The notes: generated from the sequence alone by a model not told the origin. Positions 33,753 through 41,919 are shown, counted from the stretch's first letter. The stretch: DNA of 48,558 nucleotides from Lachnospira rogosae (GCF_040096455.1 NZ_JBBMER010000012.1:1-48558); one strand, 5' to 3'. Made by a program: numbers and translations.

Positions 33753-34667
33753 TTATCTGATTATAGTAACTTTACCTATAAGATCATTAACTTCTCCGTT
33801 AGTTGCCAATCTTTCCGAAAATGCACTGGCACTTCCTGTTGCAACACCTTTCCTGAACGCATACTCATAATCTTTCTTTTCAATCCAGCCTGAAAGGAAG
33901 CCCGCTACAAGTGAATCTCCTGCCCCCACTGAATTCTTAAGTATCCCGTCCGGAGCCTTTGCTTTATACACATTGCCATCATCTGCTACAAGTATTGCAC
34001 CTTTTCCACCCATTGATACACATACATTAACAGCACCCATTTTCTTTAATTCCAAAGCATACGGAATAACTTCTTCCTGTGTATTAAGTGTCACATTAAA
34101 TATATCTCCAAGCTCGTGCTGGTTAGGCTTTATAAAAAATGGATTATATTCCAATACATTAGTCAACAGCCTGCTTGTTGCATCAACCACAATCTGAACA
34201 CCTTTGTCCTTTAACATATCCATAATGTCTTTATATATATTATCTGATATGCCTGCCGGTATGCTACCCGCAAGAACAAGAACATCACCGCTTTCAAGTC
34301 TTCTTAATCTGTTCATAAGCTGTTCAATATGAGAACTATCTATATGTGGTCCTTGTCCATTAATCTCCGTTCCATCAATCGACTTTAACTTAATATTAAT
34401 TCTTGAAATTCCGTCATTAATTTTGATAAATTCTGAATTAATGCCACCATTATGCAGTCTTCTTACAATCTCATCTCCAGTAAATCCAGCAATAAAACCT
34501 AACGCTGTACTCTTTATTCCAAGATTGCCAAGAACTATAGATACATTAATTCCTTTACCTCCGGCAAGCATTAACTCACTGCTCGTCCTGTTAGTCATAC
34601 CTGGTCTGAAATCTTTAACAGATACAATATAATCAAGTGATGGATTAAATGTTACGGTATATATCAC
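33753..34667 (-). CDS. fruK: 1-phosphofructokinase
   Basis: PfkB-family kinase phosphorylating fructose 1-phosphate to fructose 1,6-bisphosphate. The 304-residue protein has TVTFNPSLDYIV at the N-terminus, substrate motif GGKGINVSIVLGNLG (~36-50) and the anion-hole/catalytic motif NSVGAGDSLVAGFLSG (~245-260). A GTG start at 34667 is chosen, with GGGAGG about 8 nt upstream; the homologous region begins exactly there. It heads the operon fruK-fruA-ptsH-ptsI-fruR. Confidence 0.95.
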   Translation of the reverse strand: MIYTVTFNPSLDYIVSVKDFRPGMTNRTSSELMLAGGKGINVSIVLGNLGIKSTALGFIAGFTGDEIVRRLHNGGINSEFIKINDGISRINIKLKSIDGTEINGQGPHIDSSHIEQLMNRLRRLESGDVLVLAGSIPAGISDNIYKDIMDMLKDKGVQIVVDATSRLLTNVLEYNPFFIKPNQHELGDIFNVTLNTQEEVIPYALELKKMGAVNVCVSMGGKGAILVADDGNVYKAKAPDGILKNSVGAGDSLVAGFLSGWIEKKDYEYAFRKGVATGSASAFSERLATNGEVNDLIGKVTIIR

Positions 34668-34719
34668 TTTATATCCCTCCCTTCTGGTCACGTTCCTTTT
34701 GTTATCATTATAATAACTC

Positions 34720-34772
34720 CATATTCATTCATAATCAATTATTATCATTCACAAACATTCATATTCTTTTTT
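34720..34772 (-). promoter_or_regulatory. Repeated ATTCAT motifs upstream of fruK
   Basis: The region before fruK contains several copies of a ATTCAT/ATTCAC word (for example ATTCATTCAT at 34723-34732, then ATTCAC and ATTCAT near 34746 and 34757) upstream of a TATAAT-like box at 34707-34712. DeoR-type regulators often bind direct repeats, so this could be the FruR operator. The evidence is weak. Confidence 0.3.
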
Positions 34773-34866
34773 GTGCAGATTGTACATATATAAGATTTAT
34801 TATTAGGATTTTATGTGGAATTATACTATTTAATTGAATTAGTATGAACACTTATGATTGTTTTAA

Positions 34867-35070
34867 TTCCCAGATCTTATTCAGATACTTGATTCCGACA
34901 AATATACATTTTATAATGATGATGTAAGAAATCTATTTAATATTACCCAGAACATTTACAAAGAAAATATAGAAGCTATTTATTCTCAGTATCAGTCTGA
35001 TGATGTTGACCCGGAGGTCATCTAGCTTATATTTAATAAAGCAGAAGAAACTCTGAAGCATAAATATTAG
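34867..35070 (+). pseudogene. Decayed gene fragment, unknown
   Basis: On the + strand one frame encodes a protein-like stretch beginning FPDLIQILDSDKYTFYNDD and continuing through NIYKENIEAIYSQY and DDVDPEVI; it is cut by an in-frame TAG at 35023-35025, after which the same frame resumes with LIFNKAEETLKHKY before a final stop. There is no start codon or ribosome site in front; a stop lies directly upstream. The composition looks coding, so this is probably the tail of a lost gene. The family is not recognised. The rest of 34668-35285 holds the fruK upstream region and the hairpin at 35085-35133. Confidence 0.45.
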
Positions 35071-35084
35071 TATTTTCATCAAAC

Positions 35085-35133
35085 AACCCCCAAGTAAATT
35101 ATGAATAAACATTTTCATAATCTGCTTGGGGGT
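35085..35133. terminator. Strong hairpin, likely bidirectional terminator
   Basis: AACCCCCAAG (35085-35094) pairs with CTTGGGGGTT (35124-35133), with TTATGAA/TTTTCATAA pairing further in. It follows the decayed fragment on the + strand and lies downstream of larB on the minus strand. Confidence 0.6.
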
Positions 35134-35285
35134 TATTATGTCTTATATATAATATATAACTCGGTTTCACTATATGATATGCATTATAATTAATTACAAA
35201 AATAATATATAATACTACCTGCAATCACACCGGCACCGACCGATACCACTTGCCATCACATATAATCTACATTGTATAATCCACA

Positions 35286-36032
35286 TCACATATGATTTAT
35301 CATACTCGCCAGATATCCCGCACCAAAGCCATTGTCAATATTAACAACGCTTACACCGCTTGCACAGGAATTAAGCATTGAAAGCAGTGCTGACAAACCG
35401 CCAAAATTAGCTCCATAACCAACACTTGTTGGAACAGCTATAACAGGGCAGTCAGCCATACCTCCTATGACACTTGCAAGTGCACCTTCCATACCAGCAA
35501 TTGCAATTATAACTCTTGCATTCATTATAGCATCAATATGGTTCATAAGCCTGTGCATTCCTGCAACGCCAACATCATACAGCCTTACAACTTCATTGCC
35601 ATATACTTCTGCTGTCCTGGCTGCTTCCTCGGCAACTGGTATATCACTTGTTCCGCCTGTTGCTACAACAATCCTGCCCTTGCCATTCTTTTCTGGCATA
35701 TCGCCAATTATTCCAATCTGCGATAATTCATCATAATTCAGGTTATATTGCTGTGCCACATAATCAGCGGCTTCCCTGCTCATTCTGGTTATAAGGATTG
35801 TCTTTTCTTTTTCTTCAAGCATTGCACCAACTATACCGGCAATCTGCTCTTTAGTCTTGCTTTTGCCATATATAACTTCCGACATTCCCTGTCTTAATTC
35901 CCTGTTGGTATCAACCTTGGCAAAGCCTAAATCCTTAAATGATTCTAATTTAATACTATCTGCCGCCTCTTTCGGAGAAATAGCACCAGAGGCAACATTT
36001 TCCAATAAATTGTTAAGTTCCTCTTTGTTCAC
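35286..36032 (-). CDS. larB: LarB-like pyridinium-3,5-biscarboxylic acid mononucleotide synthase
   Basis: LarB carboxylates and hydrolyses nicotinic acid adenine dinucleotide in the first step of the nickel-pincer cofactor of lactate racemase and related enzymes. The 248-residue protein has the N-terminal LarB region (FAKVDTNRELRQGMSEVIYGKSK) and the PurE-like domain (IVVATGGTSDIPVAEEAARTAE, DVGVAGMHRL, AIAGMEGALASVIGG, VPTSVGYGANFGG, NIDNGFGAGYLA). A GTG start at 36032 is preferred, with GAGG 8 nt upstream overlapping the end of pflA; the frame runs open to 36140 across pflA. larC, larE and larA are not in the window. Confidence 0.9.
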   Translation of the reverse strand: MNKEELNNLLENVASGAISPKEAADSIKLESFKDLGFAKVDTNRELRQGMSEVIYGKSKTKEQIAGIVGAMLEEKEKTILITRMSREAADYVAQQYNLNYDELSQIGIIGDMPEKNGKGRIVVATGGTSDIPVAEEAARTAEVYGNEVVRLYDVGVAGMHRLMNHIDAIMNARVIIAIAGMEGALASVIGGMADCPVIAVPTSVGYGANFGGLSALLSMLNSCASGVSVVNIDNGFGAGYLASMINHM

Positions 36033-36042
36033 GGCATTTTCC

Positions 36043-36801
36043 TCATTTTTCAAGATATCCCTTGTAATCACCTGTATGAAGTATATCATCAGCTCTCTGT
36101 ATTTCTTCCTTAGTTGGAGGCATAATATCTTCAAGCTCATATTTCACACCAAGATCGTGCCACTTAAATACACCAAGTGTATGATATGGAAGAATTTCAA
36201 ATCTCTTAACTGTCTTTAATGACTTAACGAAATCTGAAAGTGCCTGTAAATCTTCCTTATCATCTGTAACCTTTGGCACAAGTACGTGACGTATCCACAT
36301 ATCCTTGTTATTATCCGAAAGATATTTTGCCATATCTAATATATTCTTATTAGTCCAGCCTGTAAGTTTCTTATGCTTTTCATCGTCAATATGCTTAATA
36401 TCGAGCATAAAAAGATCTGTAACTGCCATAAGCTCATTGAACTTGCTTATAAATGGTTCTTCAAATGTAAATGGATTGCCTGATGTATCAAGAGTTGTAT
36501 GAACTCCTTCTTTCTTGGCTATCTTAAAAAGCTCTGTAACAAATTCAATCTGAAGAAGTGCTTCTCCACCACTCACAGTTATGCCTCCATTATCTTTCCA
36601 GTAGTTATGGTATCTGTAAGCCTTATCAAATACTTCCTGTGGTGTCTGGAGTTCGCCATCCTCTAACTTCCAGGTCTCTGGATTATGGCAATATTTACAT
36701 CTCATATGACACCCCTGAAGAAATACTATATATCTTACACCAGGTCCGTCAACTGAACCAAAACTTTCTACTGAATGAATTCTTCCTTTTATATCTGACA
36801 T
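36043..36801 (-). CDS. pflA: Pyruvate formate-lyase-activating enzyme
   Basis: Radical-SAM enzyme that installs the glycyl radical on pyruvate formate-lyase under anaerobic conditions. The 252-residue protein carries the cluster motif CHMRCKYCHNPETW (CxxxCxxC), GGITVSGGEALLQ, TTLDTSGNPF and DLFMLDIKH, and ends with the typical ILPYHTLGVFKW region. The start at 36801 has GAGG 6-7 nt upstream; 15 further codons are open. pflB is not adjacent, so the lyase must be encoded elsewhere. larB follows after 10 bp. Confidence 0.95.
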   Translation of the reverse strand: MSDIKGRIHSVESFGSVDGPGVRYIVFLQGCHMRCKYCHNPETWKLEDGELQTPQEVFDKAYRYHNYWKDNGGITVSGGEALLQIEFVTELFKIAKKEGVHTTLDTSGNPFTFEEPFISKFNELMAVTDLFMLDIKHIDDEKHKKLTGWTNKNILDMAKYLSDNNKDMWIRHVLVPKVTDDKEDLQALSDFVKSLKTVKRFEILPYHTLGVFKWHDLGVKYELEDIMPPTKEEIQRADDILHTGDYKGYLEK

Positions 36802-37475
36802 AATAATCCTCATTTCTGCGCATATCCTCTGTCCATAATCATTCATACCCTATGCGCGCCGGTATGAAGCTTCCGTGGAATATTATACAACAATAGTGTA
36901 TACAAGATATTATCATAATAAACCATTTTATTCTACATTAATATGATATAAGTGTCAAAAACAAAAAGAATTCACCATCTTTGTTAAAATTATCCTCTTT
37001 TCCATAAATCTAATGAATCACATAATATTATCCGGTGTTCAGTAAACCAATTAATTATTTTACCTCATTATTCTGCCATTTAATTATATTATTCAATTCT
37101 TGACTTCTTTAATATCCTCTTTATTAATTCAACATTAATTTTTATGTATACACATTATTAATATCAGGTAACTCCTCTATCAGCTCTGCTAATTACTGTA
37201 TCTTGCACATTGTTTTGTGCTGAACTACTTTTTGTTAACAAATTATCAATTAACAGTATTTTGTGATATAATTTTGATATTTTTTTAACATTGCTGTTAT
37301 TTTAAATAGTTTTTAGTATTTTTCTTCTTTTTGATAATAATTTTCGCATAATTATATTGTTTGTTTAGTCTGACTATGTTATTATAAATCCACGACTGGA
37401 ATTTATCGAAAGTACATTGTGTGCTTTAACTTATTCCTGATTATCGTAAATATCACAGACAGGGAGATTAGATTT
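36802..37475. other. Gene-free AT-rich interval
   Basis: About 670 bp between divergent pflA and the SDR gene. It is AT-rich with many T-runs. No convincing reading frame, conserved RNA motif or long inverted repeat is visible. Possible promoter elements for the SDR gene are present (for example TATAAT near 37265 and TATAAA near 37383), but none is compelling. Confidence 0.5.
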
Positions 37476-38276
37476 ATGGGATTTTTAACAGGTAAAACCG
37501 CCATTATAACAGGGGCTGGCCGTGCCGTATTAAGTGACGGAAGATGTGGTTCTATCGGATATGGAATTGCTACAGCTTATGCTAAGGAGGGTGCTAATAT
37601 TGTCATTACAGGACGTAATGAAAGCAAGCTTGCCGCCGCTAAAGAAGAATTAGAAAAGCTTTACAATATCAAGGTTCTTACAATTCAGGCAGATGTTAAT
37701 GCCTCTGCTGATAATGAAGCTGTTGTAGCTAATGTCGTTAAGCAGACAATTGATACATTTGGACATATTGATGTGCTTATCAATAACGCACAGGCCTCTG
37801 CTTCCGGCGTTCCACTTGCTGAACATACTACAGAGCAGTTCAATCTTGCTATGTATTCAGGTCTTTATGCCGCATTTTATTATATGAAAGCCTGCTATCC
37901 TTATCTTAAGGAAAGTAAGGGCTCTGTAATTAACTTTGCTTCTGGTGCTGGGCTTTTTGGTAACTTTGGACAGTGTGCCTATGCCGCCGCTAAAGAAGGT
38001 ATAAGAGGTCTTACAAGAGTTGCTGCAACTGAATGGGCTAAAGATGGAATTAATGTTAATATTATATGCCCTCTTGCGTGGACATCACAGCTTGAGCAGT
38101 TCAAAAACGCTTATCCAGAGGCATTTGATAAAAATGTTCATACTCCACCAGCAGGCCATTTCGGTGATGCTGAGCTTGAAATCGGACGTGTATGCGTACA
38201 GCTTGCATCTCCAGACTTTAAGTATATGACAGGTGAAACTCTCACACTTGAGGGTGGACTTGGACAGCGTCCATAA
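37476..38276 (+). CDS. Short-chain dehydrogenase/reductase
   Basis: A 266-residue NAD(P)-dependent oxidoreductase of the classical SDR fold. The coenzyme loop is extended: TGAGRAVLSDGRCGSIGYGIA (read in two parts, TGAGRA and GSIGYGIA) instead of the compact TGxxxGIG. Then come DVLINNAQ (Asn-Asn-Ala), the catalytic Ser in VINFASGAG, Tyr/Lys in CAYAAAKEG, and the C-terminal TGETLTLEGG. The start at 37476 has GGGAG 9 nt upstream; the frame is open 19 codons further. The substrate is unknown. It stands alone with its own terminator. Confidence 0.9.
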   Translation: MGFLTGKTAIITGAGRAVLSDGRCGSIGYGIATAYAKEGANIVITGRNESKLAAAKEELEKLYNIKVLTIQADVNASADNEAVVANVVKQTIDTFGHIDVLINNAQASASGVPLAEHTTEQFNLAMYSGLYAAFYYMKACYPYLKESKGSVINFASGAGLFGNFGQCAYAAAKEGIRGLTRVAATEWAKDGINVNIICPLAWTSQLEQFKNAYPEAFDKNVHTPPAGHFGDAELEIGRVCVQLASPDFKYMTGETLTLEGGLGQRP

Positions 38277-38317
38277 CCAACAATAACTAATAAAGGGTAT
38301 CAATTACCAAACTCAAA

Positions 38318-38358
38318 AAAGGGTACTGAAAACATAATTCCAGTACCCTTTCTTTTTA
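38318..38358 (+). terminator. Terminator after the SDR gene
   Basis: GGGTACTG (38321-38328) and CAGTACCC (38341-38348) followed by TTTCTTTTT. The left flank AAAAAA also lets it act on the convergent HEAT-protein side. Confidence 0.85.
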
Positions 38359-38474
38359 TTATAACGTTATCAGCTATCTATAAACTTCATTATACAACCA
38401 CCATACACTTTTATACAGTTTACATATATTTTATCTTTCTGATATATTTCAATAAGTCTTATATATCGTTTATA

Positions 38475-38816
38475 TTAATTTCTATGATGTAATTCCTGTA
38501 CAGTCCTGCTGATTTCTTCTCTTAAATGCTCTTTTTCTTTTGGAAGATTATTAAGCTTCTCAAGTAAATCCGCAGTATTGTGTTCTGATCCGACATTTCT
38601 TAATGCCTCACAAGCTGCATATACAACATCATCATCTTTATCATCAACAAGTCTTAACAATAAATCAACACTGCTGTTATTATCGTTAGTTCCTAAGGCT
38701 TTAGCCAGGTCAAGCTTCTCTTCCTTAGTTCCATACACATAATCTGCAACTGCATAGAAATCATTTTTCTTTACAAGATGTTCGATTTTTTTGTTAATAT
38801 CCTTCTTAAATAACAT
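38475..38816 (-). CDS. Small HEAT-repeat protein
   Basis: A 113-residue soluble protein made of helical HEAT-like repeats; the clearest is SVDLLLRLVDDKDDDVVYAACEALRNVG (~49-76), flanked by weaker helices. Such proteins usually act as binding scaffolds; the partner is unknown. GGGAGG lies 8 nt before the start. It is a single gene on the minus strand, upstream of the repeat cluster at 38962-39105. Confidence 0.75.
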   Translation of the reverse strand: MLFKKDINKKIEHLVKKNDFYAVADYVYGTKEEKLDLAKALGTNDNNSSVDLLLRLVDDKDDDVVYAACEALRNVGSEHNTADLLEKLNNLPKEKEHLREEISRTVQELHHRN

Positions 38817-38961
38817 ATCAGATTCCTCCCTTATAAATATAAATAGTGAAATCTAATCTATCGCGATATTTATTAATTAGGTTTTCATTAATAGAGATTA
38901 TACATCTTTTATCATTAAATGTAAAATGCAATTTTGATATGCTCATTATATCTTATTTTTT

Positions 38962-39105
38962 GCGCAGCTTTTCCACGCATACGAAGTTTCGAAGAAACTT
39001 CTAAGTGACTACGAAGTAGTCATATTATATCTTATTTTTTTTGCAGCTTTTCAGCACATATAAAGTTTCGAAGAAACTTCTAAGTGACTACGAAGTAGTC
39101 ATATT
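38962..39105. repeat. Double-hairpin repeat, copies 2 and 3 in tandem
   Basis: Two copies of the repeat seen at 1-68, offset by 79 bp. Each contains (G/A)AAGTTTC-GAA-GAAACTTC followed by GACTAC-GAA-GTAGTC, preceded by a GCAGCTTTTC word and followed by CATATT. The stop codon TGA of the DUF1648-type gene (39099-39101) lies inside the end of copy 3. As with copy 1, the cluster sits at the 3' end of a minus-strand gene. Confidence 0.88.
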
Positions 39106-40505
39106 TTATCTGCACCAGACAACTGCTCATAAAGCTTTAATGCTTCCCCATCTTCCTTATAATTAACAAATACTGTCTTGTTATCTCCCTTTATCATAAC
39201 CACAGGTCCATAGCCATTCCATATAAAAAGCATACATTTTCCATATGTATTACCTTTATAATTACCTATGTTATACTCCTCTGTCGCCCCGCCATTAGTC
39301 CTTGTAAAGCTGTCTTTAGGCATTTTATCCATAAGCTGTACTTCCTCAATATTATCAATATTAATTGAGAATTTATATCCCACCGCTTTTACTGTGAAGT
39401 AATTATCTTTAATTTCTGTATCTATATGGACATTAATATATGGTATCATAATAGCCACAAACCATATAATAAATCCGGCAACGACAGCCTCAAGCGACCA
39501 CATTATTGCTTTTCCAGCTTTATTGCCAAGATTGAATGAATAATTCGTATCACTCAGTCTGTTCTTGACTAATACTTTAGGATCAGCAGGGTTATTATAG
39601 AATCCAGTTTTCCAATACTCATCATCATCTACATATAACGGCTCGTTATCTCTGTTAAGTATCTCCTCTTTCTTCTTTCCAATAATAATAATCATCCATA
39701 AAATAACAAGTGTATACATAAATTGAATTCCCATATACACATAATAGTCTGCATCTGTTATTCTGCTATGTCCGATATATTCAATAAATATATAAAGCCA
39801 CGATAAAGCATTGATTATGTTAGTTATTAACATTCCTTTAAATATATATTTTTTAACAGTATTATTGACTGCCTGATTAACAGCCGTATCTTTACTGTAT
39901 ACATTTCTTTCTCTTTTATTAAATGCCACATTAAATACAAATGATATCAGCGATACCTGCAATGTAATAAGTAATAATATAAGTGCCTGATTAAAATCTT
40001 TTGTTCTGCCACTTACTACCCACAGAATAATACCTGTAACAATCTCAGCACCTATCGGTATTAAATGATAATACAACTTAACTTCTCCTCTGACTGCTGA
40101 CAGGGAAGTATCTGCATATATCCTTTTCTGGCTCTCTATAACCCATTTATTCTTAACCTTTATATCATACATTTTTCTATGTGGTATAATCATCAATAAT
40201 TCTATACCTACAGCATAACCAATAAGCCACACACACCAGATAAGCACAAATATTATCATATTAAGAAAATTCACAAAACATATTGCTATACCCAAAAAAG
40301 CATTAACATTCTGGAATATTTTATAATTATGCTTTGTCTTTTCAATAAGACCTGCAACCTCTTCATCACCAATATTCTCCTGTGGTATATGAACACCAAG
40401 AATCATTCCCTGCTTATATTCATAATTGCCTATAAATCCAAATCTCACAATTAAAATTGTAAATATATTGCTTACCAATGCTATCACAAACAATGCTATT
40501 CCCAT
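39099..40505 (-). CDS. DUF1648/DUF5808-type membrane protein
   Basis: A 468-residue membrane protein with several hydrophobic helices: an N-terminal one, a pair at ~65-105, a cluster at ~150-270 and one at ~355-375. A DUF5808-like segment is seen at ~315-345 (DDEYWKTGFYNNPADPKVLVKNR), followed by a C-terminal extracytoplasmic region. Proteins of this type are commonly paired with a small GntR regulator in Firmicutes, as here. Their function is unknown; some are linked to cell-envelope stress. GGGGAGG lies before the start. Confidence 0.82.
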   Translation of the reverse strand: MGIALFVIALVSNIFTILIVRFGFIGNYEYKQGMILGVHIPQENIGDEEVAGLIEKTKHNYKIFQNVNAFLGIAICFVNFLNMIIFVLIWCVWLIGYAVGIELLMIIPHRKMYDIKVKNKWVIESQKRIYADTSLSAVRGEVKLYYHLIPIGAEIVTGIILWVVSGRTKDFNQALILLLITLQVSLISFVFNVAFNKRERNVYSKDTAVNQAVNNTVKKYIFKGMLITNIINALSWLYIFIEYIGHSRITDADYYVYMGIQFMYTLVILWMIIIIGKKKEEILNRDNEPLYVDDDEYWKTGFYNNPADPKVLVKNRLSDTNYSFNLGNKAGKAIMWSLEAVVAGFIIWFVAIMIPYINVHIDTEIKDNYFTVKAVGYKFSINIDNIEEVQLMDKMPKDSFTRTNGGATEEYNIGNYKGNTYGKCMLFIWNGYGPVVMIKGDNKTVFVNYKEDGEALKLYEQLSGADKI

Positions 40506-40552
40506 AATATTATCCTCCCCGTCCAGTCACCAAAATGCTTTTACTTTTGTAT

Positions 40553-40954
40553 TTATGTTGTCTTTGGTTCACTGTCACCTGACACTTTGATTTTTGAATA
40601 TATTTCATTACACATACTTAGAAAATCTCTCTTATCCATTCCATTAATAGCTGCTTCTGCTAATAATAATTCAAGTTCATTTTCAAGCTTTTCCCTGAAT
40701 ACAATATCCATATCAATATTATCTGATACTATTGCTCCGTGCCTGCGGTCTATTTTAATATATCCTTCTGTCTTTAATATCTGGTACGCTTTATTCACTG
40801 TCATTGTATTAACTCCAATATCCTGTGCAAGCTGTCTTACCGTTGGCAGGCTCTCGCCAAGCTTTAATTCACCACGTCCAATTCCCATTACAATCTGATT
40901 ACGAAGCTGGACATATATAGGTGTACTGCTATTCATATCTAATTCAATAATCAT
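40553..40954 (-). CDS. GntR-family regulator (YtrA type)
   Basis: A 133-residue regulator with the GntR winged helix at ~8-75 (TPIYVQLRNQIVMGIGRGELKLGESLPTVRQLAQDIGVNTMTVNKAYQIL) and a very short C-terminal dimerisation tail, as in the YtrA subfamily. It is 47 bp upstream of the DUF1648-type gene and most likely represses its own operon. AAAGGAG lies 8 nt before the start. Confidence 0.93.
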   Translation of the reverse strand: MIIELDMNSSTPIYVQLRNQIVMGIGRGELKLGESLPTVRQLAQDIGVNTMTVNKAYQILKTEGYIKIDRRHGAIVSDNIDMDIVFREKLENELELLLAEAAINGMDKRDFLSMCNEIYSKIKVSGDSEPKTT

Positions 40955-41070
40955 TGTATTAACTCCTTTCCTGACACAATATTCACAACATAGAATTGAC
41001 CTAACCGATATCTTATGAACCTTACATTAAACAAATATAACCTTTTCACAATCTTATTAATAAGGCAAAT

Positions 41071-41121
41071 AAAAAAGTAGTATTATTTGTATTAGTTATT
41101 GTAATACAAATAATACTACTT
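41071..41121 (-). terminator. Long perfect hairpin: terminator and/or operator
   Basis: AAGTAGTATTATTTGTATTA (41075-41094) and its exact complement (41102-41121) form a 20-bp stem with a 7-nt loop; on the minus strand it is followed by T-rich sequence (41071-41076). It can terminate the MarR transcript. Its inner GTATTA/TAATAC dyad, lying upstream of the GntR gene, could also be that regulator's operator. Confidence 0.7.
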
Positions 41122-41177
41122 TGCAATATAATTTGAAAATAATATAATTGAATACTATTATCAGATACTATTACCTG

Positions 41178-41639
41178 TTAATTATTCCCCTCCGTGCTTT
41201 GCTCCTCTATAGCTTCATTAAGATTATTCTCTATCTTTTCAAGCGTTGCACACATACTGTTAAGCTCTTCTTCGCCTATACCTTTGCGGAACACTTCCTC
41301 AGCCATATCAAATATATCAGATACCCTGTCAGCTTTTTCCTTTCCTTCTTCTGTTAAAGATATAATCCACGAACGCCTACACTCTGGATTATTCTGTCTT
41401 TTAATAAGTCCCATACTCTCTAATCTGTCAAGCGTTCTTGACATCGTAGTCACCTCTATAAGGCAGGCATCTGACAATTCTTTCTGGCTCATTCCATCAC
41501 ATTTTCTTAACTCATATAATATGCGTGGCTGCCCCTGTCCAACTGTCAGTCCAAGTTCTATAAAATATGGTCTTAATAATCTTCGTCTTAGCATTTCCAC
41601 GTCAAACAGGTAATGTCTTACATTCTGCTTACTTTTCAT
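41178..41639 (-). CDS. MarR-family transcriptional regulator
   Basis: A 153-residue winged-helix regulator: dimerisation helices at the ends, DNA-binding region LTVGQGQPRILYELRKCDGMSQKELSDACLIEVTTMSRTLDRLESMGLIKR (~31-81), and wing NPECRRSWIISLTEEG. AGAGGG lies 5-6 nt before the start. MarR genes are often paired with heterodimeric ABC exporters; here the exporter lies 3 kb upstream on the same strand beyond the AAA/VWA pair, so the connection is plausible but unproven. Confidence 0.93.
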   Translation of the reverse strand: MKSKQNVRHYLFDVEMLRRRLLRPYFIELGLTVGQGQPRILYELRKCDGMSQKELSDACLIEVTTMSRTLDRLESMGLIKRQNNPECRRSWIISLTEEGKEKADRVSDIFDMAEEVFRKGIGEEELNSMCATLEKIENNLNEAIEEQSTEGNN

Positions 41640-41690
41640 AATGACCCTCTTTTCTTAATTATTGTCCTCTCCATATAATCAAGTATTTTT

Positions 41691-41783
41691 TCATTCAAAA
41701 ATCTCATTATCGACTGGCATTCCACATCCGCCGCAGAACTTAGTCCCATTCTCCAGTTTCATTCCGCAATTTTTACAGTACAT
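41691..41783 (-). CDS. 30-residue zinc-ribbon microprotein
   Basis: A short minus-strand frame encoding MYCKNCGMKLENGTKFCGGC followed by GMPVDNEIFE. The two CxxC pairs (CKNC, CGGC) with the spacing and the GMKLENGTKFC linker match the zinc-ribbon that opens many Firmicutes membrane proteins. Here the frame stops right after the ribbon, with no membrane segment. GGAG lies 6-7 nt before the ATG, supporting translation. It lies 51 bp upstream of the MarR gene. It may be a true microprotein or the stub of a larger protein. Confidence 0.65.
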   Translation of the reverse strand: MYCKNCGMKLENGTKFCGGCGMPVDNEIFE

Positions 41784-41919
41784 TACATTCTCCATTTCTT
41801 TTGTTTTTTTATTTTATATTAGTTGTCATTTTATGTATATATACATTTTCACAATTATATAAAAATATAAAATACCAACACCCTATTATCTCCATTCCTA
41901 ATCACATACACATTTGCAA

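Noticed and set aside
38962..39105. Tandem repeats considered as a CRISPR array
   Set aside because: Only two units, palindromic throughout, no unique spacers and no cas genes.
41662..41862. + strand frame over the zinc-ribbon region
   Set aside because: Antisense to the better-supported minus-strand zinc ribbon, which has paired CxxC motifs and a ribosome site.
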